Shown here in pieces: positions 40,195-51,540 of a DNA stretch of 64,000 nucleotides. The stretch lies in the NCBI RefSeq assembly GCF_011386835.1, contig NC_088800.1:992001-1056000 (forward strand), in the 5' to 3' direction. Under the pieces are notes generated by a model. It was not told the DNA's origin and searched no databases. It was given only the letters and a program-made list of their open reading frames with translations. The stretch is from Chrysemys picta bellii. Its lineage: Eukaryota > Chordata > Testudines > Emydidae. Both the position numbers and the translations under genes were made by a program. How positions within the stretch are numbered: the first letter of the stretch is position 1; the number at the start of each line of letters is the position of its first letter.

Positions 40195-42560
40195 GCAGTT
40201 TCATAGAAAGATAGGAATTGCCAGACTAGATCAGACCCGAGGTCCACCTAGTTCAGTATCCTGTCTCAGAGTAACTAGAACCAGATGCTTCAGAGGACAG
40301 TGCAAGAACCCTGTAGCAGACAGAGGTCTGTGGGATAATCTGCCTGCCCGCTCACCCCTCCATTCCCCCCAAAAAGGTCTCATCCTGATCTGTAATAGTT
40401 AGAGATTGGCTTAAGTCTTGATGCATAAGGTTTAATGACAAACATTTCAGAAGGGATAGGAGTTATGTCAACTCTGGATACTCATGCCAATGTTCAATCA
40501 CCTTTTTAAATTCTTGGCCTCAATGACTTCCTATGGCAATTTAGTTCCACAGTTTAATCACACACCGTGTGAAAAAGTATTTCCTTTTATCGGTTGTGAA
40601 TTTCCCATGTTTTAATTTCATTGACTGTCCCAGTCTTCTTTTCAATCTCTCTTAATGAGAGCTTTCCCCAGGCCTCTGATCATTCTAGTTGCTCTTCTCT
40701 GAAGCCCCTCTCTGCAATATCCTATTTTAGATGGAGTGACCAACACAGCAGAGTATCCAGATGAAACTGGATATAGATATAGATATAAAGGCATTATGAT
40801 ATTTTTAGTATTATTTTATATCCCATTTCCTATGCACACCAACACTGTGTTAGTCTTTTGCCTATAATTGCAAATTGCAGAGAGGTTTTTATTGAGCGGT
40901 CTACAATGACACCCACATCACTTTCTTAGGTTGATACAGTTAATTTAGGAACTTGTAAGGCAAAGAAAAGTTTAAACTTTCTCTCCAATATGATTATTTC
41001 TCATTTATCAAAATTAAATTTCATTTGCAATCATGTTGCCCATTCCTCTAGCTTGTATAGGTCTCACTCTAGTTCCTCACAACCCTCTCTGGTCCTAACC
41101 TTAACTTTGTGTGACCGATAAGTTATGTCACCTCACTGCACCCCACCTTTCCAGATAAAAACAAACACACACATTAAACACAGGACCTAGCACAGAACCT
41201 AACAGACTCCGCCCTTAACCTTTGGCCATGATGAAAACTGACCATTTAATCCTACTTGTTGCTTTCTGTCTCCTAGCCATTTTTTGATCCATGACAACTT
41301 TGCCTCTTACCCCACGCCAACTTCTTCAGTAGTCTCTTGCGTGGGGTCTTGTCAGAGGCCCTTTGGAAATCTAAATATATTATGTTAGCTAGTTCTCCTT
41401 CATCCACTACTTTCTTGACATGTTCAAAGAATTCTAACAGATTAGTGAGACACGATTTTCCTTTGTGGAATACATGCTGGTTAGACCCTATCAGATCATG
41501 ATCTTCGAGGTGTTTGGTTGAACTGACAATTAACTAATTTGCCAGATGCAGATGTAAGGCCTATAGATCTACAATTCCCCAGATTTCTCCTACAGACTTT
41601 TTAAAAATTATGGGTGCAATATTTGCTACCTTCCAATTCTCTGGAACAGTGGCTGTTTTTAAATTAAAGACTGCATTATTTTGTTGGCAGCTACTTCTAC
41701 TACAGTAACTCCTCACTTAACGTCCTCCCGCTTAACGTTGTTTCAAAGTTACGTCGCTGCTCAATTAGGGAACAGGCTCGTTTAAAGTCATGCAGTGCTC
41801 CCTTAGAACGTCGTTTGGCTGCCTGCTCTGTCCACTGTTTGTAAGATTCTGTGGAAGAGCAATGACTTTACAAGGGAGCATTGCACAAGTTCCTCTTCTC
41901 CGCCCCTTCCCCCTCCCTCCCAGCACTCCCCCCACCACCAAATGGCAGAGCTTAGGACTTTCTTGGGGTGGGGGGGGAGAGGGAGAGGAGTGGGGATGCG
42001 GTGTGCTCCGAAGAGGAGGTGGAGCGGGGACGGGAAGAGGTGGGCCTGGAGCATCCCCCGGCAAAGTCAGCGCCTGTTCTTCTCCAGGGAAGCTGCTGCT
42101 GTGGTGCTTCCTAGCGTCCTTGTCTGCAGCGGGCTGTGCCTGTGTGAGGTAAGCCAGGGGCACTTCCCAACCACCGTACAGTACACTACATTATAGAATG
42201 CCTTTGGTCTGCCCCCCAAAAATGTCCTTGGCACCTAACCCCCCACATTTACATTAAATCTTATGGGAAAATTGGATTCGTTTAACATCGTTTCACTTAA
42301 AGTTGCAATTTTCAGGAACATAACTACAACGCTAAGTGAGGAGTTACTGTACTTCCTAGTTATGTTCCTTCAGAACCCATGGATGGACCATCTGGACCTG
42401 GTGACTTATTGCATTTTTAAATGATCAGTTTGCTCCAGCACTACTACTTCAGTCACCTCAATCTCTCAGAGCACTTCATCTTTGTTACCAGGATAAAGTT
42501 TTTCAAGAACCCAGGTGAACTTCCTATGTGCTCTTTTCTTTCCCTACACTTGAGAACATT
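40195..42560 (-). mobile_element. CR1 LINE, second copy, interrupted by a Tigger-like element
   Basis: The 3' tail blocks GGAATTGCCAGACTAGATCA and CCAGATGCTTCAGAGGACAG are at the left. Further right come GACTTCCTATGGCAATTTAG, TGGTTAGACCCTATCAGATC, and the region matching the FKKG-type reverse-transcriptase segment near 41590-41645. CR1 sequence resumes at 42352 (CCATGGATGGACCATCTGGA, then GGTGACTTATTGC). The gap 41703-42349 is a later insertion. The frame is broken throughout. Confidence 0.75.
41703..42349. mobile_element. Tigger/mariner-like DNA transposon with TA target duplication
   Basis: The ends are perfect or near-perfect inverted repeats CAGTAACTCCTCACTTAACG and CGCTAAGTGAGGAGTTACTG, each bordered by TA (41701-41702 and 42350-42351). 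Subterminal inverted blocks also pair (for example GCTTAACGTTGTTTCA with TCGTTTCACTTAAAGT). It is 647 bp with no transposase frame, inserted in the CR1 at 40195-42560. Confidence 0.85.
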
Positions 42561-45500
42561 TCAGACACTGTCCCTCTACGTTAGCCTCTCTACAGTAAGA
42601 CCAGAGGTGGCCTGAAAAGAGGGGAGGGAGGACAAGGTGTGTGGATTATGGTCAGGGGAGAAGGGGAGCTTCTTTACAATCTTCAGAGGTTGAGAAGGCC
42701 CGACATTTAAAAAAAAGTTTTTCCCCCCTCCTGCTGTTTTTTTCCCCTCCAGCAGAAATGGAGGTCGCCGCCTCTGTTTGGCCTGGGACACCCTATAGAA
42801 AAGTTGAGAAATCAAAGGATTATGACATCACAAGTGCTAAGGAAGTGAAACCTGAACAGTTAAGGAGGAAATAGATTTTTAGTTAAAAAACAAAAAGTTT
42901 AAAAAAAATTCTAACACTTATTTTAACTCAGCTTATTTTGACTGACACATTTGGGAGCAAAGTTCTCCTTATTGAAGATTCAACACTACTCCCTGACTTA
43001 AAGGCAGGGAAACCTCAAACTCCAATGCTCTTAGTCTCCAAGAGAACCTCCGTCAACATTAGGGAAGACAAGAGTATGACACCTTTAAAATAAGCTTCTC
43101 TTTGGGGAAAAAGTGCATCTAAAAATGGGACAGACTGAATCGGGCCAACAGATTACAGTCTAACCCCTGTGCCCATCACAATTGGTTTGGGGAAGGGGAG
43201 AGCACAGAGTGCCGCTAATTAGGGGAGAATGTGACAGATTAGAATAAAAAAGAAAAGGTCAAAGCTCTATAAGCCCCACTTGGAATACACCATCTGCCCC
43301 CAAATCCATAGCCTGAAATGAAGGGGACCCCCGTGACATGCCCCCTAGGTTGGAATGCTGAGCAGCAGCCAGGCCCCTGGGCCTCCGTTTCAAACACGAC
43401 AAATAAAAGGCACAACAGCAGCTATATAAAAATGTGTATCCAAAAGAGACACAAACTAGATCTTTTCGAAGGGTTATTTCTATTGCAGTAGAACCTACAG
43501 GCCAAGCAGGTCAGGCCCCCATTATGCTAGATGTGACCGATATGGCAATTTCCTGCAATAGCCTTGAAAAAAATGTATTAAGTTTAATCATCTTTGGAGT
43601 TCACTGTATTAAATGCAAAGGTTCTGTATTATTGTGAGCCCTGGGAAATATTATGAACTTCAAAGGACTATATTGAACAACGGGCCAGAGAAGAATGGGC
43701 TTTTGAACAAACAGTGTCAAATGGTTTGCCTGGGAAATCCCTATGGGGGGATGATTGCAAATATCTCACCTCTGATTATGCAAAACAAGTCTTTTGAAGC
43801 TACGCCCTGAGGAAGGAATCACTGTCTGCTGATTTCCTGTTCCTGGAATCTAAAAATCAAAGGCCCAAACTGCATAAAGGAAAGACTAACCAATGCACGG
43901 GCATGCTTGTTCTAAAAGAATGCGGCTATGAACTTGTAACCACAGAAAAACCTCCTGGTGGGGTTTGAAGAACTGACTCCTATCAGAGCCCCTGATGGAG
44001 TTGGGGTGATCTCTGGTAAGCTTATTAGCATGCATGTAGGCCCCTTTATTGTTTTAATGTTTTCTCTGTAGTAGAAAGAGCTGTGTTGTAACTCAGGCCA
44101 TTATCGGTATAACCACATCACTTGGGGTGTAAAACAAGCACACCCCAAGCAACTGTTATACCCTGCTGTGTCTATGGAAGAGCATCTCCTGTTCACATAG
44201 CTACTGCCTCGCAGGGAGGTGGGTTAACTGTGCCGATGGGAGAAGCTCTCCCGTCAGCATAGTAGCATCTTCACTAAAACGCTACCACGGCACAGCTGCA
44301 CCGCTGTAGCACTGTATGTCATGACAAGCCCTTAAGTGGAGCAATTACCTTGTTCACAGCCTTCGAAGAGTGAGCAAAGTGCAGACGCTGGTCAGCTTAG
44401 GCAGCCTGGCTTGCTGGGAATAACAACGTAGGTAGGGAACCGTGCACCCTGGAAAACATCGTGTCAGGAGGGAGACACACACGGGTCTCCACGCAAGAGA
44501 GGTGACAGCTGGGGAGCAGAAGCCTAGAAGTGGGTGTCCTTGCTGGACTGCAGAGGAGGAATACAGGTGCAGCTGCCCTGAGCTGTGACATCGCGCACTG
44601 AACAAACATGTAGAAAATTACAGTCCTTCTCTGAAATAGCATCCAGTCTAAACGCCAAGACGTAGCAGGTGGACCAGCAAAACAACTGGGTTGGGGAGTG
44701 GGAAGAGGCAGACAGGGTAGCAAGAACAGTAGAGTATGCACAATTCCTAGTCAGTCAGGAGTAATAATGGCAACTCACCACCCATCTACGCTAGCCGGTT
44801 CTTTTTATTATGGTCCCAATTTGGCAAGGGACTTAAACACGTGCTTAACTTTAAGCATATGATTAGTTCAATTGAAGTTAACTGTGCTCGAGTTAGGCAT
44901 GTGTTAAAGTATCTTTCTGAATTGGGGCCTAAGTCTCAATATAAAATGTGATTTTTTCATATGAATTTATCAACATATGGAACGTTCGTCTCACTTAGCA
45001 GCAAATGTCCTGAAATAATCACTGTGGCTCATGCACAAATAGTCCATTGCCTATTCATTAACACAATGCTTCTGACGATCTCATTCATCCTGTCTCTGAG
45101 GGGTATTTACTAAACTGGTTTACAAATCACAATCCCTTTATACTTTTTAGTCTAATAAAACTAAAACTACATCATAATGATTAACCAGAACAAGCAAGGC
45201 GAAAAGCAGTCCTATTTGGTGAAGAAACAATTTTACTTGCATACAGTTTGTAATAATAGTGAAGTTATCTATTTTTCTTTAACCTTGTATATGGAAAGAA
45301 TGTGTTATCTGTATTTATGGAGCCTATCAGTCTAGCATATTCATAAAATGAGAACCATGGTGCAAGATGGCCATATGTATTTAGCCTGCAGTTGTGGAGT
45401 TTTTCCATTGGAAGGGTATTCCTCACTCTTTTTGTTGTTTAAATCATTTCTCTAGAACGGAGAGAGGGGCATGTCCATTTCTTTGCCAGAAGGATTTTCA

Positions 45501-46489
45501 GTGCCATAATCAAGTTCAAATACAGCTCCATACATTGTTTGATCAAAAGAATTTGAGGAAAGACTCCAATAGGAATGTTTCAGGAGTCAAGGGGAAGTCC
45601 AAAACCATCATTAAAAATTGGCCCTTGGTTTGCTGCCAAAATTGGGTTACTTTCAACAGGTCCCCAGGAAATGGGGAAACAAGCTCCTATCCACAACCTT
45701 TCCAGAGTTCATCTGGGGAACTTAGATTTCTTAGGGCTCCAACTAGCCTAGAATGCAGTTTTTAAATGGTTATGCCTAATCCACATTGGCCAGACAAACC
45801 ATGTTTAAACAGAGTCCACCAAAACCATTGTATAATGGTGTTTAAAATCAATTCTGCCAAGACTGTTTAATCCTTAGCGTGAGGCCTTGGAGCAAATAAA
45901 CTTAAGTCATCTATGCCACAAACAACTTGTCCATTCTGACTGAAGCTTAAAGACTAACCAGCCTTCTCTACTTTCTGTGTTTCCAATGGTTTTTTTATAG
46001 TTTAAGAGGAGTTTTAACCTCCCAGAGCTGCATCTTCTGACTTGACCATCACTCCCCTCTGCAACACAATGTGTTTAAATAAAGTGTATTAATATTGTAT
46101 TCTGTAGATTGATTACAGAGGATTGTAAGAAGGGAAAGTGCCTCACCACATGCCATACTTTTCAAAGGAGGGAGTCACAAAACAAGTTGGTTACCAGTCA
46201 GACCAGAGGTCTCATGAACAAAGCCTTTGTGAAACTGTAGATTTTTTTCTGAAATTTTCCAGAAGGCAGGTGAGATCTGTCTGCCGTATAAGAAGTGTGG
46301 CTAAAAGAGGGCAGGGCGAAAGTGGGTCCTAAACCTCAAATATTCGCATTAGATGAACACAACCTATTCAACCAGGTTCTTCCCATCTCTAACTACTATG
46401 ATCATATGTACTTTTATAGAACACTAGGCTGGCGATGAAATTATTTCCCCTTCTCCGGGGTTGAGTCTAACCCGTAGCCCAGAATGGTC
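42561..46489. other. ZNF710 intron, mostly unassigned
   Basis: Apart from the element at 44098-44332, nothing is recognised. Around 44822-44935 an ancient dispersed repeat with alternating CACGTGCTTAACTTTAAGC and AATTGAAGTTAACTG words is visible; similar sequence is at 55850-56080. Confidence 0.4.
44098..44332. mobile_element. Inverted-repeat element, copy of the TGTCTACACTAG family
   Basis: Contains ATCGGTATAACCACATCACT, CATAGCTACTGCCTCGCAGG, GAGAAGCTCTCCCGTCAGCA and GGCACAGCTGCACCGCTGTA, all shared with the intact copy at 61561-61943. Both termini are degraded. Confidence 0.65.
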
Positions 46490-46497
46490 CTATCAGC

Positions 46498-46619
46498 TAG
46501 GGTGACCAGACAGCAAGTGTGAAAAATCGGGATGGGGTGGGGGGTAATAGAAACCTATATAAGAAAAAGACCCCAAAATCGGGACTGTCCCTATAAAATC
46601 GGGACATCTGGTCACCCTA
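46498..46619. mobile_element. Short hAT-like element (TAGGGTGACCAGA ends)
   Basis: Inverted ends TAGGGTGACCAGA and TCTGGTCACCCTA are flanked by the exact 8-bp duplication CTATCAGC at 46490-46497 and 46620-46627. It is 122 bp with the repeated internal word AAATCGGGA. It lies about 0.5 kb from the CpG island. Confidence 0.9.
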
Positions 46620-47079
46620 CTATCAGCTAATATCAGGTCCTCCACAAACCCACAGTGCATCCTGCGGAGAAAGGGGGCCCCATAGCAAGTCTAGCTGGAA
46701 CCCTAAAGGCCTGGCTACACTACAGCCCAGCAGCCGAGCCGTGTAGCATGGACCCAAGGGGTTGTTCCCTCCATGGAGCTAAATCCATCGCTCTGGGCAG
46801 CAGGACCCAGGCAAGGGAAGACTTCTTCCCTGACCTCCCCAGGTCTCCATGGGGCGGGGAGGTAACTGGGCTCCCGCCCAGGCACATCGCTAACCCCGGC
46901 TGAGTGTTCAGCGCTTAGGACCAGGCCTGGGGGTTCTTCCCCCGAAGTTTGTTTCCAGTGGCAGGCGCTTAGGGGAGCGGTGGAGTTTCTGGGCCGGGAA
47001 CCCGGGCAGGAGAGCCGAGAGCCGGTGTGACACCGGTGTCAATCCCCTGGACAGGAATCCCGGGGATACGGAGCGGGTC

Positions 47080-48060
47080 TGCGCGGCACTGTGGGGCGCA
47101 GAGGGGCCCCCCAAGGCAGCCGGTCCCCGCGGGGTGGGGCAGCGGCTCTGGAGACCGGTGTCCTGGGCTCGCCCCCGCCAGCCCGGCCCCCGGGCCAGCC
47201 CCGCTCCCGCAGCCCCGGAGCCCGGCGGGGGCCCGGCCGCGGGCTCAACAGGTCGCGGCGCGGGGAAGTTGGCGGCGGGGGCGGGGGGCGGCCCCACGTG
47301 CGCCCCCCGCCGCCATCTCGCCCGCCGGGAGCGGCCCGTCCGAGCGCCCGCGACATGTCGGCGGCCCCGAGCCGGGCCTGCGCCGGGGAGCGCAGCCCGC
47401 GCCCTCCCCCCGGCCCGGGACTCACCCTGGGCTGGCGAAGCGGGTCCCTGTTCCGGGTGCCGCCCCGGGCCGCCGGCGGCCGCTCCCGGCGGCAGGAAGC
47501 GAGCGCGGAGCGGGGCTGACGGGAAGGGATGCAAAGCAGCCGCTCCTCGGCTCCGCTCCCTTTTGTCTCCGCGCCGCCGCCGCCCCTCCCGCCGCCAGCT
47601 CCGGCCTCTGCCCTGGGCTGCCGGGCCGGGCCGGTCCGCCGGGCTCGCCGCGAGCCCCGGGGCTCGCCCCCCTCCCTGCCCGGCTCGCGGGCGGGGGCGG
47701 TTTCGGTTCCGAACCAAGTCACGCCCCCGCCCCCCGCCGCGTCCAGGCGGCCCGGCCGCGCGGGAAGGGACCGGACCGGACCGGGGACCGGACGGGGGAT
47801 TCCCGTGCGGAGCCGGGGCGGGGATCGGACCCGCCCCCGCCCCAGCGCCCGGGACCAGCGGGGGGATCGGTCAGGGCAGGAGACTGTTCCCCGAAGCGCT
47901 GCGCCAGCCTCGGGCGCGGCTGACACGCTCCATGTGGTCTCACTCCGGAGCGGAGCGGGGCGGGGACCGCGCGTGGGGATAACCCAGCCGGAGCGGGCTC
48001 CGAGCCCCCGTCAGCCCCTGGCCAGGGGCCACCCGCATCGCACCAGCCAGCGCGGTCAGG
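47080..48060. promoter_or_regulatory. CpG island, probable ZNF710 promoter and first exon
   Basis: About 1 kb of very GC-rich sequence with dense CpG, in contrast to AT-rich flanks. It holds several GC boxes (for example GGGGCGGGG near 47951) and CCGG-rich short tandem repeats near 47770-47800. Two minus-strand donor candidates are present: G/GTGAGT with GT at 47425-47424, and CG/GTGAGT with GT at 48076-48075. An inverted CCAAT motif (GATTGG) lies at about 48086-48091. Long open frames occur in all six frames, as expected from high GC, and none is supported as coding. A divergent plus-strand transcript cannot be excluded. Confidence 0.7.
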
Positions 48061-48367
48061 AAAGCCCCCAACTCACCGGCGCAGTGATTGGTCCAGGGGT
48101 CCGCTAGGCTGAAGGCCCCCAAACTTTTGCTAATCCCTTCCTTCTGAGCCACCTTTTTTACTGTTTATCCTCTGTAAGGGGCAGTACAATCCCTGGAATC
48201 AGCTGTGGCTGGGAGCCAGGCAGACTTAGCGAGCCCGAAGGATTATTGGTGCTGTGGGGATGACAGATCAGCATCTCACAGAACCCCACCCATAGGTGCT
48301 GGAACTAGGGTGCAGGGGGTGCTGCTGCCGCACCCGCTGGCCTGAGGTGGTTTCCATTATAAAGAGA

Positions 48368-48482
48368 ACAGGAGTACTTGTGGCACCTTAGAGACTAACA
48401 AATTTATTAGAGCATAAACTTTCGTGGACTACAGCCCACTTCTTCGGATGCAGACTAACACGGCTGCTACTCTGAAACCTGT
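48368..48482 (-). mobile_element. Penelope-like tail with internal inversion and 13-bp target duplication
   Basis: Flanked by CATTATAAAGAGA at 48355-48367 and 48483-48495. From 48368 to about 48451 the sequence is the reverse complement of the body seen at 36046-36122. From about 48452 the tail AGACTAACACGGCTGCTACTC runs in the plus direction. So the body is inverted relative to its tail inside one insertion. Confidence 0.85.
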
Positions 48483-48578
48483 CATTATAAAGAGAGTTTA
48501 CAGTTTGATTCAATGTCTCTCAACACCTCCACTGTACAAATTGTTCCAGCCCCCTTGATCCCACCCCACCACTGCAAG

Positions 48579-48795
48579 CAGGGCCGACTCCAGGCACCAG
48601 CGCAGGAAGCAGATGCTTGGGAGGGCCAATGGAAAGGGGCGGCACGTCCGGGTCTTCGGTGGCAATTCGGAGGGAAGGACCAGCCGCCCAAGAATGCAGT
48701 GGCGCAGTAGAGCAGCCGCCGAAGTGCCGCCGATCGCAGCTTTTTTTTTTCCCTATTCGCCACTTGGGGCGGCAAAAAAGCTGGAGCCAGCCCTG
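48579..48795. mobile_element. hAT-like element (CAGGGCCG ends) with 8-bp duplication
   Basis: The ends CAGGGCCGACTCCAGGCACC and GCTGGAGCCAGCCCTG are imperfect inverted repeats. Flanks are ACTGCAAG at 48571-48578 and 48796-48803, identical. It is 217 bp and related in its termini to the element at 59664-60178. Confidence 0.9.
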
Positions 48796-49129
48796 ACTGC
48801 AAGGATATCCTATGTGGTGCCACTATCTTCAGCTGTGGTAATAAGAATAACCATGACACAGAGCAAAAGACCTGAAGCTATCTGCAAGACCACCTACTCC
48901 CTGCCTGCCTGTTGTTAATATACACCAGACTCTAGCCCAGTATTGCAGTCACCATGACTTATTGTCTTGGATGATTTGACATCCATGCAGATGATGATTC
49001 CTCTGTGTTGTCTTAAAATCTCATGGTTGCAATGATCATTATAGACAAGCTTCGTACAACTCACAATTGGGAAGTCATACTTTGGGTTTTATTTTTGGCC
49101 TGTGATTGGGAGTGCATCTGTCTGTGTGA

Positions 49130-49265
49130 AGATTACACCTTTATCATGGTCTTATTTTCTATTGCGACATTGCCTAGAGCTTCCAATCAGGGCCCAGGGC
49201 CCTACTGTCCTTGGCACTGTACACATGTAATAAAAAAAATGTCCCAACCCCAAAGAGCTTATAAT
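49130..49265 (-). repeat. CORE-SINE/L2-tail type repeat, reverse orientation
   Basis: TGGCACTGTACACATGTAATA followed by CCCAACCCCAAAGAGCTTAT is the reverse complement of the GGGCAGGGACTG tail family seen at 34365-34600. Confidence 0.5.
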
Positions 49266-51540
49266 TCCCAGATTCATCGATTCCAAGCCAGAAGGGACCA
49301 TTGCGATCATCTAGTCTGACCTCCCCTATAACACGGGACATAGAACTTCCCCCAAATAATTCCTAGAACAGATCTTTTAGAAAAAAAACCATCCAATCTT
49401 GATTTTAAAATGGTCAGTGATGGAAAATCCACCATGACAGTTGGGAAATTATTCCAATGATTAATTACTCCCACTGTTTCTACCCCTTATATCCAGTCTG
49501 AGTTTGTGTAGCTTCAACTTCCAGCCGTTGGATCCTGTTAGACCTTCGTCTCTTAGACTGAAATACTGTACTTACATAGACTATAATCAAGCTACCCCTT
49601 AACATTCTCTTTGTTAAGATAATTAGTTTGAGCTCCTTGAGTCTATCACGATAAGGCGTGTTTTCTAATCTTTGAATCAGTCTTGTGACTCTTCTGTGAA
49701 CCCTCTAATTTATCGTCACCCTTGAACTGTGGACACCAGAACTGGGCACAGTATTCCAGCAGTGGTTGCACCAGTGCCAAACAGAGGTAAAATCACCTCT
49801 CTGCTCCTACTCAAGCTTCCCTTATTTATACATCCAAACAAGAGTCACATTAGTCTTTTTGGCCACAGCATCGCAGTGGGAGCTTGTATTCCGCTGATTG
49901 TCCACTAGGAGCCCAAAATCTTTTTCAGAGTCACTGCTTCCCAGGAGAGAGTTCCCAGTCCTGTAAGTATGGCCTACATTTGTTGTTCCTGTTTGTATTT
50001 AGCCATATTAAAACACATATTGTTTGCTTGTGCCCAGCTTAACAAGCCTTCCAGATTGCTCTTTATCACTGACTTGTCCTCTTCATTATTTACCACCCCC
50101 CCATTTTTGTGTCATCTGCAACCGTTATCAGTGATTATTTTATATTTTCTTCTAGATCACTGATAAAAATATTGCACAATGTAGGGCAAGAAACAATTCC
50201 TGTGGAACCCTACTAGAAACCCACTGGTTCAATGATGACTGACTGTTAAATTACATTTTGAGACCTATCAGTTAGCCAGCTTTTAATCCATTTAATGTGT
50301 GCCATGTTAATTTTATATCATTCTAGGTTTTAAACAAAATATGTGGTTACAAGTCAAATGAGTTACAGAAATGTATTACATGAACATTATTACCTCTATC
50401 AACCAGATTTGTAATCTCATCAGAAAGAGCTGCCAAGTTAGTTTGACAGGATCTTTTCCCATCAAACCATGTGGATTGGCTTTTACTATGCTACCCTCCT
50501 TTTATTCTTAATTCATAGATTCCCATATCAGCTGCTCCATTATCTTGCCCAGGATTGACGTCAGACTGACAGGCCTATAATTACTCAGGTCATCCCACTT
50601 ACCTTTTTCAAATATTGGTGCAACATCTAATGTAGCTTTCTTCCAGTCTTTAGAACTTCCCTGGTGTTCCAGGATTTATTGAAAATCAACATTCATCATC
50701 CAGCAAGCTCCTCAGCCAGCTCTTGTAAAACTCTTGGTTACAAGTTATTCAGATCTGCAGATTTACTTTAGTAGCTGTTGTTTAACCTCCTTCTGAGGGT
50801 ACGTCTACACTTACCTCCGGGTCCGGCGGCAGGCAATCGATGTTCTGGGATCGATTTATCGCGTCTATCAATCCCGGATCGATCCAGGAAGTGCTCGCCG
50901 TCGACGCCGGTACTCCAGCTCAGCGAGAGGAGTACGCGGCATCGACGGGGGAGCCTGCCTGCCGTGTCTGGACCCGCGGCAAGTTCGGACTAAGGTACTT
51001 CCTTAGTTATTAACGTAGCTGAATTTGCGTACCTTAGTCCGAAGTGGGGGGTTAGTGTGGACCAGGCCTGAGATACGAGTGGAATGGAAAGAGTATTATC
51101 ACAAAATATGACTACCTCATCTGGTTTTTCCCCAAATACGTAACAGAAATATTTCTTGAACACTTCTGCCCTTTCTTCATTATTACTGATAGTTATACCA
51201 TTTCCATCTAGTAATGGACAAGTACCATTGTCAGGATTCTTTTTGTTCCTAATATACTTTAAAAACTCCTTATTGTCCTTAACTCTGCTGGCCATAGATT
51301 TCTCCTTGTTTCCCCTTACTTCCCTTATTAATTTTCTACAATTAATCTTTATCTTGTGCAAACTAAGGTCAAATTTTACCTTTCCCCCCTTAATCAGGAT
51401 TGGCCCAACTTTGGAAATCAATGGACTTGCTTGGGTTCCAGAGTTCCCTGAATGAATGTTGTGCCTATGGAATATTACCAATGACCCCAGAGAGGCTGAG
51501 AGCTCACAGAATAGAAGCTGGAGTGGAAGGAAGATCAAAA
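49266..51540 (-). mobile_element. CR1 LINE with remnant ORF2, interrupted by an inverted-repeat element
   Basis: The tail at the left has CCAAGCCAGAAGGGACCATT and GATCATCTAGTCTGACCTCC. Blocks then follow in reverse CR1 order up to 51540. A minus-strand open frame (51538-50990) contains SMASRVKDNKEFLKYIRNKK and CPLLDGNGITISNNEERAEV, typical of the CR1 ORF2 stretch between endonuclease and reverse transcriptase. The element is broken by an insertion at 50797-51068 and by scattered frame damage. It is longer than the other copies in this window. Confidence 0.85.
50797..51068. mobile_element. Inverted-repeat DNA element (possibly Harbinger-like) inside a CR1
   Basis: The ends GGGTACGTCTACAC and GTGTGGACCAGGCC are loose inverted repeats. 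The flanks share TGA (50794-50796 and 51069-51071) and the CR1 sequence continues across, so this is an insertion. It has an unusual CpG- and GATC-rich body, and a strong internal inverted repeat TTCGGACTAAGGTAC / GTACCTTAGTCCGAA near 50985-51042. The superfamily is uncertain. Confidence 0.7.

Larger units (their letters stand above)
10937..47424 (-). other. Probable first (5'-UTR) intron of ZNF710
   Basis: A clear acceptor (pyrimidine tract TCTCTGTTCCTGCAG on the minus strand) ends at 10937, just before the coding start, so the leader must be spliced from upstream. The only promoter-like CpG island upstream in the window is at 47-48 kb. It has strong minus-strand donor sites, so the intron is probably about 36.5-37 kb. 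The left end is seen directly; the right end is inferred. I recognise no coding exon inside, and listed repeats account for much of it. Confidence 0.55.

Noticed and set aside
46908..48107. Several 200-300 codon frames on both strands
   Set aside because: Frames are open in all six registers because the CpG island is poor in stop codons. Residue content is Pro/Gly/Arg/Ala noise.
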